Assembly (NCBI RefSeq): GCF_013369485.1
Contig: NZ_JABWEB010000002.1
Coordinates: forward strand, 62,001-126,000
Direction: 5' to 3'
DNA length: 64,000 nt
Source of the DNA: Massilia sp. BJB1822
GTDB lineage: Bacteria; Pseudomonadota; Gammaproteobacteria; Burkholderiales; Burkholderiaceae_D
The position numbers and the translations under genes are program-made. The notes under the pieces are model-generated. The model saw only the letters and a program-made list of their open reading frames with translations. It was not told where the DNA came from and searched no databases. Positions 57,597 through 64,000 of the stretch are shown here, one piece after another (the first letter of the stretch is position 1; every line of letters begins with the position of its first letter).

Positions 57597-58538
57597 ATGA
57601 GTAAATTTGCATTTGTATTCCCCGGCCAGGGTTCGCAAGCCGTCGCCATGATGGAAGGCTTTGCCGGCAATCCGGTGGTGGCGCAGACCATCGCGGAAGC
57701 ATCGGATGCCCTGCAGTTCGACCTCGGCAAGCTGATGGCCGAAGGCCCGAAAGAAGAGCTGGACCTGACCACCAATACCCAGCCCGTGATGCTGACGGCC
57801 GCCGTCGCCGTCTACCGCGCCTGGATCGCCGCCTGCGGCGCCGTGCCCAGCGTGGTCGCGGGCCATAGCCTGGGCGAGTACTCGGCCCTGGTGGCTGCGG
57901 GCGTGATCGCCTTCAAGGATGCCGTGCCGCTGGTGCGCTTCCGCGCCCAGGCCATGCAGGAAGCCGTGCCGGTCGGGCAGGGCAGCATGGCCGTCGTGCT
58001 CGGTTTGAGCGACGATGAAGTGCGCGCCGCCTGCGCCGAAGCCGCCGCGGCCGATGCCGCGCAAGTGGTGGAGCCGGTCAATTTCAACGCCCCCGCGCAA
58101 GTGGTGATCGCCGGCCATACCGGCGCCGTCGAGCGCGCCTGCGAGATCGCCAAGGCCAAGGGCGCCAAGCGCGCCATGAAGCTGCCGGTGTCGGCGCCTT
58201 TCCATTCTTCGCTGCTGAAGCCCGCTTCCGACCGCCTGCGCGACTACATGGCCGACCTCCATTTCAGCGCGCCGCAGATCGCGCTGATCAATAACGTCGA
58301 TGTGGCCGTGCTCAACGACCCGGCCAGCATCAAGGACGCCCTGGTGCGCCAGGCCGCCAGCCCCGTGCGCTGGGTGGAAACCATGCAGAAGGTGGCAGCC
58401 GACGGCATCGTCAACGTGATCGAATGCGGTCCGGGCAAGGTGCTGATGGGCTTGACCAAGCGCATCGACGCCACGCTGGTGGGCGACGCCATCACCGACC
58501 AGGCTTCGCTGGAACGCCTGCTGGCCGCACTCAAATAA
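57597..58538 (+). CDS. fabD: Malonyl-CoA:ACP transacylase
   Basis: Loads malonate onto acyl carrier protein, 313 residues. FVFPGQGSQ near residue 7 and the nucleophile motif GHSLGEYSALVA near 89-100 are exact; the catalytic His is in SAPFHSSLL and Gln in NTQPVM. A 182-base gap upstream of it contains an AT-rich stretch (with TAAAAT at 57478-57483) and may hold its own promoter. fabG follows 17 bases later. Confidence 0.97.
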   Translation: MSKFAFVFPGQGSQAVAMMEGFAGNPVVAQTIAEASDALQFDLGKLMAEGPKEELDLTTNTQPVMLTAAVAVYRAWIAACGAVPSVVAGHSLGEYSALVAAGVIAFKDAVPLVRFRAQAMQEAVPVGQGSMAVVLGLSDDEVRAACAEAAAADAAQVVEPVNFNAPAQVVIAGHTGAVERACEIAKAKGAKRAMKLPVSAPFHSSLLKPASDRLRDYMADLHFSAPQIALINNVDVAVLNDPASIKDALVRQAASPVRWVETMQKVAADGIVNVIECGPGKVLMGLTKRIDATLVGDAITDQASLERLLAALK

Positions 58539-58555
58539 ACAATCGAGGAGACCGA

Positions 58556-59302
58556 ATGAATCTGTCCAATCAAATCGCGCTGGTAACGGGCGCATCGCGC
58601 GGCATCGGCAAGGCCATCGCGCAAGAGCTGGCCAAGCAGGGCGCGCGCGTGATCGGCACCGCCACCACCGAAGCCGGCGCGCAAGCCATCTCGGCCTACC
58701 TGGCCGAGATCGGCGCCGAAGCGGGCCAGGGCATGGTGCTGAATGTGACCGATCCGGAGCGCTGCGCCGCCGTCATCGATGAAATCGGCAAGAGCTGGGG
58801 CGCCGTCGGCATCCTGGTCAACAATGCCGGCATCACCCAGGACCAGCTGGCCATGCGCATGAAGGATGAAGAGTGGGACAGCGTGATCGCCACCAATCTG
58901 AGCGCCGTGGGCCGCCTGTCGCGTGCCGTGCTGCGCGGGATGATGAAAGCCAAAACCGGGCGTATTATTAACATCACTTCGGTGGTGGCCTCGTCCGGCA
59001 ATCCGGGCCAGATGAATTACGCAGCGGCCAAGGCCGGCGTGGAAGGCATGGGCCGCGCGCTGGCGCGCGAGATCGGCAGCCGCAATATCACCGTGAACAG
59101 CATCGCCCCCGGCTTTATCGATACCGATATGACCAAAGTCCTGGGCGAAGAGCAGCACGCTGCCCTGCTGACCCAGATCCCGCTGGGCCGTCTGGGCAAG
59201 CCGGAAGACATCGCCGCCGCCGTGGCCTTCCTGGCTTCGCCGCAAGCCGCTTACATCACGGGCACCACCCTGCACGTGAATGGCGGCATGTATATGAATT
59301 GA
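58556..59302 (+). CDS. fabG: 3-oxoacyl-ACP reductase
   Basis: NADPH-dependent short-chain dehydrogenase that reduces beta-ketoacyl-ACP, 248 residues. It has the cofactor motif VTGASRGIGKA near residue 10, NNAGI, and the catalytic Tyr-Lys in NYAAAKAGVEG near 153. The start ATG has an GAGGAGACC site. It follows fabD closely and precedes acpP. Confidence 0.96.
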   Translation: MNLSNQIALVTGASRGIGKAIAQELAKQGARVIGTATTEAGAQAISAYLAEIGAEAGQGMVLNVTDPERCAAVIDEIGKSWGAVGILVNNAGITQDQLAMRMKDEEWDSVIATNLSAVGRLSRAVLRGMMKAKTGRIINITSVVASSGNPGQMNYAAAKAGVEGMGRALAREIGSRNITVNSIAPGFIDTDMTKVLGEEQHAALLTQIPLGRLGKPEDIAAAVAFLASPQAAYITGTTLHVNGGMYMN

Positions 59303-59348
59303 TGGGGCGCGAGCGGTGTTTTCGCCGCACGTACCCGTCTTTTAGCAG

Positions 59349-59390
59349 TAATTTCGGTGGAAATAGCATCGCAAGCCGAAATTAGTTTTT
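59349..59390 (+). terminator. Hairpin with T-run between fabG and acpP
   Basis: TAATTTCGG and CCGAAATTA form a perfect 9-base stem with an 18-base loop, followed by G and five T. It probably trims fabG transcripts, with acpP relying on the promoter just downstream. Confidence 0.6.
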
Positions 59391-59403
59391 CGGCGCGCAA
59401 ACC

Positions 59404-59412
59404 TGATAAAAT
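59404..59412 (+). promoter_or_regulatory. Extended -10 promoter of acpP
   Basis: TGATAAAAT (TGN plus TAAAAT) lies 37 bases before the acpP ATG. No strong -35 was seen. It fits the high expression expected for acyl carrier protein. Confidence 0.55.
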
Positions 59413-59448
59413 GCGCGCTTTCCGTAACACACATAATGGAGCCATAAC

Positions 59449-59688
59449 ATGTCGGATATCGAACAACGCGTTAAGAAAATCGTCGCTGAGCAACTGGGCG
59501 TCGCTGAAGCAGACATCAAAAACGAATCGTCCTTCGTTGACGATCTGGGCGCCGATTCCCTCGACACCGTTGAGCTGGTAATGGCACTGGAAGACGAGTT
59601 CGAAATGGAAATCCCTGACGAACAGGCTGAAAAAATCACCACCGTGCAGCAAGCTATCGACTACGCTACTGCGCACGTGAAGGCCTAA
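59449..59688 (+). CDS. acpP: Acyl carrier protein
   Basis: Carries the growing fatty acid on a phosphopantetheine arm. The protein is 79 residues and acidic. The attachment serine is Ser37 in [10 protein letters not shown]. fabF follows 31 bases later. Biased codon use suggests high expression. Confidence 0.98.
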   Translation: MSDIEQRVKKIVAEQLGVAEADIKNESSFVDDLGADSLDTVELVMALEDEFEMEIPDEQAEKITTVQQAIDYATAHVKA

Positions 59689-59719
59689 GCAACACCCCGA
59701 TCGACTCCAGGAGAATCGC

Positions 59720-60964
59720 TTGAGTTCCAAAAACCGTCGTGTAGTGGTTACCGGCCTCGGCTGCGTATCCCCGGTCGGCAATACTATTGCCGACGCGTGG
59801 AGCGCAATCACCGAGGGGAAGTCCGGGATCGCTAACATCACCAAGTTTGATGCATCGCCTTTCTCGACTCACTTTGCAGGTGAAGTCAAAGGCTTCAATG
59901 TCGAGGATTACATCCCCGCCAAGGAAGCCCGCCACATGGATACCTTTATCCACTACGGCATGGCGGCTGGCATCCAGGCGATCCAGGATTCCGGTCTGGT
60001 CGTCACCGAAGAGAACGCCGATCGCATCGGCGTGATCATCGGTTCCGGCATCGGCGGCCTGCCGATGATCGAAGAAACCAAGGAAGATTACGACAAGCGC
60101 GGTCCGCGCCGTATCTCGCCTTTCTTCGTGCCGGCCTCGATTATTAATATGATTTCCGGCGACCTGTCGATCAAGTACGGCATGCGCGGCCCGAATCTCG
60201 CCATCGTGACGGCCTGCACCACCGGCCTGCACTGCATCGGCGCGGCGGCCCGCCTGATCGAATACGGCGACGCCGACATCATGGTTGCCGGCGGCGCGGA
60301 ATCGACCGTGTCGCCACTGGGTCTGGGCGGTTTCGCCTCGGCTCGCGCCCTGTCCTCCCGCAACGACGATCCGGCCACCGCCTCCCGCCCATGGGACAAG
60401 GACCGCGACGGCTTCGTGCTGGGCGAAGGCGCCGGCGTCATGGTGCTGGAAGAATACGAACATGCGAAAGCGCGCGGCGCCACGATTTACGCGGAGCTGC
60501 ACGGTTTCGGCATGAGCGCCGACGCTTACCACATGACTTCCCCACTGGAAGACGGCAGCGGCGGCAGCAAATCGGCGCTCAACGCGCTGAAAAACGCCGG
60601 CGTCAATGCCGACCAGGTGCACTATGTCAACGCGCACGGCACTTCGACCCCGCTGGGCGACGTGGCCGAAGTGGTGGGCATCAAGCGCACCTTCGGCGAG
60701 CACGCCAAGAACCTCGTGATCAGCTCCACCAAATCGATGACCGGCCACTTGCTGGGCGGCGCCGGTGGCCTGGAAGCGGTGTTCACGGTGCTGGCCATCC
60801 ACCACCAGGTGGCGCCGCCGACCATCAATCTGTTCAACCAGGATCCCGCCTGCGATCTGGATTTCTGCGCCAACGTGGCGCGCGAAATGAAGATCGACTA
60901 CGCGCTGAAGAACTCCTTCGGCTTCGGCGGCACCAACGGCAGCCTGCTGTTCGGTAAAGTTTGA
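59720..60964 (+). CDS. fabF: Beta-ketoacyl-ACP synthase II
   Basis: Elongates acyl-ACP, 414 residues. The start is TTG with AGGAGAATCGC before it; no nearer ATG fits the family's N-terminal RRVVVTGLG. Catalytic residues: Cys in [10 protein letters not shown] near 165, His in [11 protein letters not shown] near 305 and His in [12 protein letters not shown] near 340. It follows acpP as in most Proteobacteria. Confidence 0.97.
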   Translation: MSSKNRRVVVTGLGCVSPVGNTIADAWSAITEGKSGIANITKFDASPFSTHFAGEVKGFNVEDYIPAKEARHMDTFIHYGMAAGIQAIQDSGLVVTEENADRIGVIIGSGIGGLPMIEETKEDYDKRGPRRISPFFVPASIINMISGDLSIKYGMRGPNLAIVTACTTGLHCIGAAARLIEYGDADIMVAGGAESTVSPLGLGGFASARALSSRNDDPATASRPWDKDRDGFVLGEGAGVMVLEEYEHAKARGATIYAELHGFGMSADAYHMTSPLEDGSGGSKSALNALKNAGVNADQVHYVNAHGTSTPLGDVAEVVGIKRTFGEHAKNLVISSTKSMTGHLLGGAGGLEAVFTVLAIHHQVAPPTINLFNQDPACDLDFCANVAREMKIDYALKNSFGFGGTNGSLLFGKV

Positions 60965-60981
60965 ACTAAAGCGTGAACCAA

Positions 60982-61043
60982 AGCGCCTCGCTCCGGTCGA
61001 ACCGGAGTGAGCGCTGAAACGGCGCCAGCGTCCTGCTGGCGCC
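60982..61043. terminator. Tandem hairpins after fabF
   Basis: AGCGC...CTCCGGT with its complement (60982-61015) and GGCGCCAGC/GCTGGCGCC (61021-61043) are two strong hairpins in a row. There is no clear T tract, so they may protect the 3' end or act as a Rho-independent end of low efficiency. Confidence 0.5.
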
Positions 61044-61106
61044 GCTTAAGCCCGGCAGTCTGGCCGGCGCTCCTAGCATCCCCTTCAGTTTTTTTGCGGA
61101 ATTGCC

Positions 61107-61508
61107 ATGTCGATTGCCACTACGGCCATCGTGCGGCCGTCGTCCGTCTTGCGCTGGCTGCAGGCGGCCATGTGCGTTGCCGCGTTGGCGGCCGGCCTGT
61201 TGCTGGAACGCCCCATGCTGCTTTGCCTCGCCTGCGCGGGGCTGGGGTGGCAAGCGCGCGAAGTCAAGGTATGGCGCATTGATATTTCCGCTGTCGGGCA
61301 GTTGCGGCTGACGGTATACCAGGAACTAGGCGCCGCAGTTGGGCCGTTGCTGCGGCTGCTGCCGGGCACGCTGCTCTGGTCCGGCTTGATGCTGCTGCGG
61401 CTGGAAGACGGGGTGGGGCGCCGCCGCTACCTGGTGCTGCTGCCGGACAGCGTGGCGCCAGCGGAGTGGCGCGCGCTGGCCCTGGCCCTGCGCGCCGTGG
61501 CGGCCTGA
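61107..61508 (+). CDS. YgfX-like small membrane protein
   Basis: A 133-residue protein with two hydrophobic segments (about 18-35 and 37-48) followed by a polar domain. The size, topology and position (between fab genes and rpoE) resemble YgfX-type proteins, which in E. coli act with a toxin-antitoxin partner. The partner (YgfY-like/SdhE) is not next to it here, so role is uncertain. It may be cotranscribed with rpoE. Confidence 0.55.
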   Translation: MSIATTAIVRPSSVLRWLQAAMCVAALAAGLLLERPMLLCLACAGLGWQAREVKVWRIDISAVGQLRLTVYQELGAAVGPLLRLLPGTLLWSGLMLLRLEDGVGRRRYLVLLPDSVAPAEWRALALALRAVAA

Positions 61509-61537
61509 GGGCGCTGAAAAAAAGAAACAGAATCTGC

Positions 61538-61565
61538 GAACCAATTCGCGGCGCCTTGGCTCTAT
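61538..61565 (+). promoter_or_regulatory. Possible sigma-E-type promoter of rpoE
   Basis: GAACCAA (61538-61544), a 16-base spacer and TCTAT (61561-61565) match the ECF sigma-E consensus (GAACTT / TCTGA) in spacing and partly in bases. An inverted repeat, GCCTTGGC/GCCAAGGC, overlaps it. Autoregulation of rpoE is known in related systems. Confidence 0.4.
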
Positions 61566-61608
61566 AGCATAGGGGCGCCAAGGCTTGCCGGCCATCGAGG
61601 ACGAGGGC

Positions 61609-62208
61609 GTGACGACGGAACGGGAGTGCGATCAGTTGCTGGTCGAGCGGGTTCAGGCTGGCGACAGACAGGCGTTCGACATGCTTGTCGCGCGCCATCA
61701 GCGGCGCCTGATGCGCCTGATCTCGCGCATCTTGCGCGATCAGAACGAGGCCGAGGATGTGGTGCAGGAATCCTTCATCAAGGCGTATCGCGGCTTGCGC
61801 CATTTCCGCGGCGATTCCGCGTTTTATACCTGGCTGTACCGGATTGGCCTCAACACGGCGAAGAACTTCCTGCTGAGCCAGGGGCGCCGCGCGCCGCTGG
61901 CGGGCGAGGCGGCGCTGTTGTCGGCCGAGAATGGCGAGGGTGAGCATTTGCGCGACATCAATACGCCCGAATCCATGCTGGCCAGCAAGCAGATCGCCGC
62001 CACCGTGAACGAGGCCATGGATGCCTTGCCGCTGGAATTGCGCACCGCCATCGTGCTGCGCGAGATCGAGGGACTGAGTTATGAGGAAATCTCCGAGATC
62101 ATGGCTTGCCCCATCGGCACCGTGCGCAGCCGCATTTTCCGCGCGCGCGAGGCGATCGCGGCGCGCCTGCGGCCTCTGCTGGACAAGCCGGTTGACAGGC
62201 GCTGGTGA
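61609..62208 (+). CDS. rpoE: RNA polymerase sigma-E factor
   Basis: ECF sigma factor for envelope stress, 199 residues from the GTG chosen here. Region 2 has DQNEAEDVVQESFIKAYRGL and the -10-recognising FRGDSAFYTWLYRIGLN. Region 4 has LPLELRTAIVLREIEGLSYEEISEIMACPIGTVRSRIFRAR in its usual place (quoted here only by motif: the YEEIS and GTVRSRI boxes). An alternative TTG start 24 bases upstream would add 8 residues. rseA and degP follow, completing the sigma-E locus, though rseB is missing. Confidence 0.93.
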   Translation: MTTERECDQLLVERVQAGDRQAFDMLVARHQRRLMRLISRILRDQNEAEDVVQESFIKAYRGLRHFRGDSAFYTWLYRIGLNTAKNFLLSQGRRAPLAGEAALLSAENGEGEHLRDINTPESMLASKQIAATVNEAMDALPLELRTAIVLREIEGLSYEEISEIMACPIGTVRSRIFRAREAIAARLRPLLDKPVDRRW

Positions 62209-62264
62209 GGGGATGAGACTGTAAGGACGGGTCCGCTTGCGGACGGGGAAAACGGTGGCCGGCC

Positions 62265-62636
62265 ATGAAGAAATCGACGCAATTGCTGGAACATATCTCG
62301 GCGCTGATGGATGGCGAGCTGGCCGACGCCGACCGCGAACTGGCGCTGGCCGCCCTGACCGGGGACGAGGGACGCGCCGCCTGGCATGCCTACCATCTGA
62401 TCGGCGACCAGCTGCGCGCCGCCGCCGAGGCGGAGGAGGACGCCGGCGCCGCCCTGGCCGCGCGCTTGCGCCTGCGGCTGGCCGTGGCGGCCGAAGTCGG
62501 CGCCGGGCCGGACCTGGCCGGCGCCATGGTGGGCGCTTCCGGTCCGGCTCCTGCGCCATCGGCCGCCGGTCCGGCCGGGGCCACGGCGCCCTCCATAGAA
62601 GACGATGGCGCCGCACCGGCCGCCACCCTCCCTTAA
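62265..62636 (+). CDS. rseA: Sigma-E negative regulator RseA, short form without membrane segment
   Basis: Anti-sigma factor that binds sigma-E until released by stress. Only the N-terminal RseA domain is clear (about residues 5-60: EHISALMDGELADADRELAL and AAWHAYHLIGDQLRA). The protein is 123 residues, while membrane-anchored RseA proteins are commonly close to 200. The rest is Ala/Gly/Pro-rich, with no hydrophobic stretch long enough to span the membrane. No second frame nearby supplies one. If correct, it is a soluble anti-sigma factor and the DegS/RseP cleavage route would not apply. Confidence 0.83.
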   Translation: MKKSTQLLEHISALMDGELADADRELALAALTGDEGRAAWHAYHLIGDQLRAAAEAEEDAGAALAARLRLRLAVAAEVGAGPDLAGAMVGASGPAPAPSAAGPAGATAPSIEDDGAAPAATLP

Positions 62637-62784
62637 TCCGACCTGAAGCGCCTCGCGCCGCCTCTTGAAATTCTTACTTCCTGCAACATCTTGTGCATGC
62701 GGCAACGCAGGTTTTCGCTTACCATGTGTTGGCTTTGCCAACGTTGCCAAGCCCGATGATCCAATACAAAACACGAACACTCCC

Positions 62785-64000
62785 ATGAAAAAAACCACCT
62801 TCTCTACTGGTAGTAAAACGCTGTCGGCGCTGGTCCTGGGCGCCGGTGTATTGTTTGCCCCCGCCGTGACGGGACTGGCGCCGGCCATGGCCGCGCCGGC
62901 GGTGGCCGGTCTGCCCGATTTCACGGAGCTGGTCGACAAGGTCGGCCCAGCCGTGGTGAATATCCGCACCACCGAGCGCCTGCGCATGCGCCAGGGCGCG
63001 CCGGGCGAAGAGGAAATGCAGGACTTCCTGCGCCGCTTCTTCGGCGGCGCGGCGCCCACCCCGCGCGGCGGCCAGACCCCGCGCCGCGGCCGTTCGGCGC
63101 CGCAGGAAGAGGAAGTGCAGCGCGGCGTCGGCTCCGGCTTCATCATTTCCCAGGATGGCTATGTCTTGACCAATGCCCACGTGGTCGATGGCGCCGACGA
63201 GGTGTATGTGACCATGACCGACAAGCGCGAATTCAAGGCCAAGGTGCTGGGCGCCGACGCCAGCACCGACGTCGCCGTGCTCAAGATCGAAGGCGCCAAG
63301 CTGCCCAGCCTGACCATCGGCGACTCCAACAAGATCCGTGTCGGCGAATGGGTGATCGCTATCGGCTCGCCCTTCAATCTGGAAAATACTGTGACTTCGG
63401 GCATTATCTCGGCCAAGGCGCGCGACACCGGCGAATACCTGCCCCTGATCCAGAGCGATGTGGCGGTCAATCCCGGCAACTCGGGCGGCCCGCTGATCAA
63501 TATGCGCGGCGAGGTGATCGGCATTAACTCGCAGATCGCTACCCTGTCGGGCGGCTATAACGGCATTTCCTTTGCCGTGCCGATCGACGAAGCCATGCGC
63601 GTGGCCGAGCAGCTGAAGAAAACCGGCAAGGTGACGCGCGGCCGCATCGGCGTGCAGATCAGCGAGCTGAGCAAGGAAGTGGCCGAATCGCTGGGCTTGA
63701 AGAGCGGCACGCGCGGCGCCGAAGTGGCCCAGGTGATGCCGGGCGGCCCGGCCGACAAGGCTGGCCTGAAGGCGGGCGACATCATCCTCAAGTTCAACGG
63801 CGCCGACATTGCCCGCTCCTCCGACCTGCCGCGCCTGGTGGGCGGCTCGGCCATCGGCAGCAAGGCCATCATCACGGTTTGGCGCAAGGGCGCCGCCGTC
63901 GATCTGCCGGTGGTGGTGGAAGAGCAGCAGGGCGAGAAGACGGCCAAGGGCGGCGAGCGCAACAAGGCGCCGGCCGACAGCCCGGCCAATGCCCTGGGCT
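62785..64000 (+). CDS. degP: Do-family periplasmic serine protease/chaperone (DegP/MucD), 3' end outside the window
   Basis: Envelope protease with a signal peptide (residues about 1-36, cleavage around AMAAP). The trypsin-like triad is complete: His132 in TNAHVVDG, Asp162 in STDVAVLK and Ser233 in NPGNSGGPL. A Gly/Arg-rich insertion lies near residues 85-112. The first PDZ domain starts near 285 (RGRIGVQISEL). The coding frame reaches the window's end within the region between PDZ domains, so the second PDZ is missing here. It follows rseA after 148 bases with no rseB between. Confidence 0.95.
   Translation, partial: MKKTTFSTGSKTLSALVLGAGVLFAPAVTGLAPAMAAPAVAGLPDFTELVDKVGPAVVNIRTTERLRMRQGAPGEEEMQDFLRRFFGGAAPTPRGGQTPRRGRSAPQEEEVQRGVGSGFIISQDGYVLTNAHVVDGADEVYVTMTDKREFKAKVLGADASTDVAVLKIEGAKLPSLTIGDSNKIRVGEWVIAIGSPFNLENTVTSGIISAKARDTGEYLPLIQSDVAVNPGNSGGPLINMRGEVIGINSQIATLSGGYNGISFAVPIDEAMRVAEQLKKTGKVTRGRIGVQISELSKEVAESLGLKSGTRGAEVAQVMPGGPADKAGLKAGDIILKFNGADIARSSDLPRLVGGSAIGSKAIITVWRKGAAVDLPVVVEEQQGEKTAKGGERNKAPADSPANALG

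Overview
The window is a stretch of chromosome from a GC-rich betaproteobacterium, most likely Oxalobacteraceae (Massilia, Duganella or Janthinobacterium-like). This is inferred from gene content and order: metG next to mrp/apbC, an earP-efp pair whose EF-P carries Arg32, the order yceD-rpmF-plsX-fabH-fabD-fabG-acpP-fabF-(YgfX-like)-rpoE-rseA-degP, and family-typical hypothetical proteins. I found no insertion sequence, phage gene, integrase or CRISPR array. Most of the window is housekeeping.

Layout. 1-3.2 kb: metG (partial, minus), the Fe-S carrier apbC/mrp and a small secreted protein. 3.2-6.4 kb: a repetitive palindromic element, a secreted serine hydrolase (minus) and gltX. 6.4-12.7 kb: three tandem tRNA-Ala(GGC)/tRNA-Glu(TTC) units, a six-gene caa3-type cytochrome oxidase cluster with two subunit III-like proteins, then two more identical tRNA-Glu genes. 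12.7-14.6 kb: earP-efp. 14.6-26.4 kb: accessory genes, including a TolB-propeller/RTX/DUF4214 fusion, an amidase, dbpA, an AcpA-type phosphoesterase, several small unknown proteins, tRNA-fMet, a methyltransferase and a putative metalloprotease cluster. 26.4-31.7 kb: sbcC-sbcD. 31.7-40.1 kb: a membrane diguanylate cyclase, a YcaQ-like protein, a DUF2804 protein and a GNAT/acyl-CoA-synthetase fusion with an eroded ATP-grasp domain. 40.2-48.7 kb: a DUF349 protein coupled to moaE, clpB behind a sigma32-like promoter, an AraC regulator divergent from an MFS transporter, and rraA. 48.7-54.2 kb: aceA with a conspicuous operator-like region, rlmJ, an EAL-HDOD protein, an RsmI-like methylase and maf. 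54.3-64 kb: yceD-rpmF-fatty-acid-synthesis operon and the sigma-E locus (rpoE, short rseA, degP, cut by the window edge).

Working together: plsX, fabH, fabD, fabG, acpP and fabF build fatty acids and phospholipid precursors, and the adjoining rpoE-rseA-degP genes monitor and repair the envelope. The oxidase cluster encodes a complete terminal oxidase core but no assembly factors. EarP rhamnosylates its neighbour EF-P. The observations most worth a second look are the fusion protein at 14.6 kb, the acetyltransferase that lacks half of its ATP-grasp domain (36.9 kb), the very short RseA without a membrane segment and with no rseB next to it (62.3 kb), the overlapping small-gene pair at 22.3-22.8 kb, and the oxidase cluster bracketed by identical tRNA-Glu genes.

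All family names come from recognising motifs by eye; no database search was run. Start codons are my choices and several are marked uncertain.
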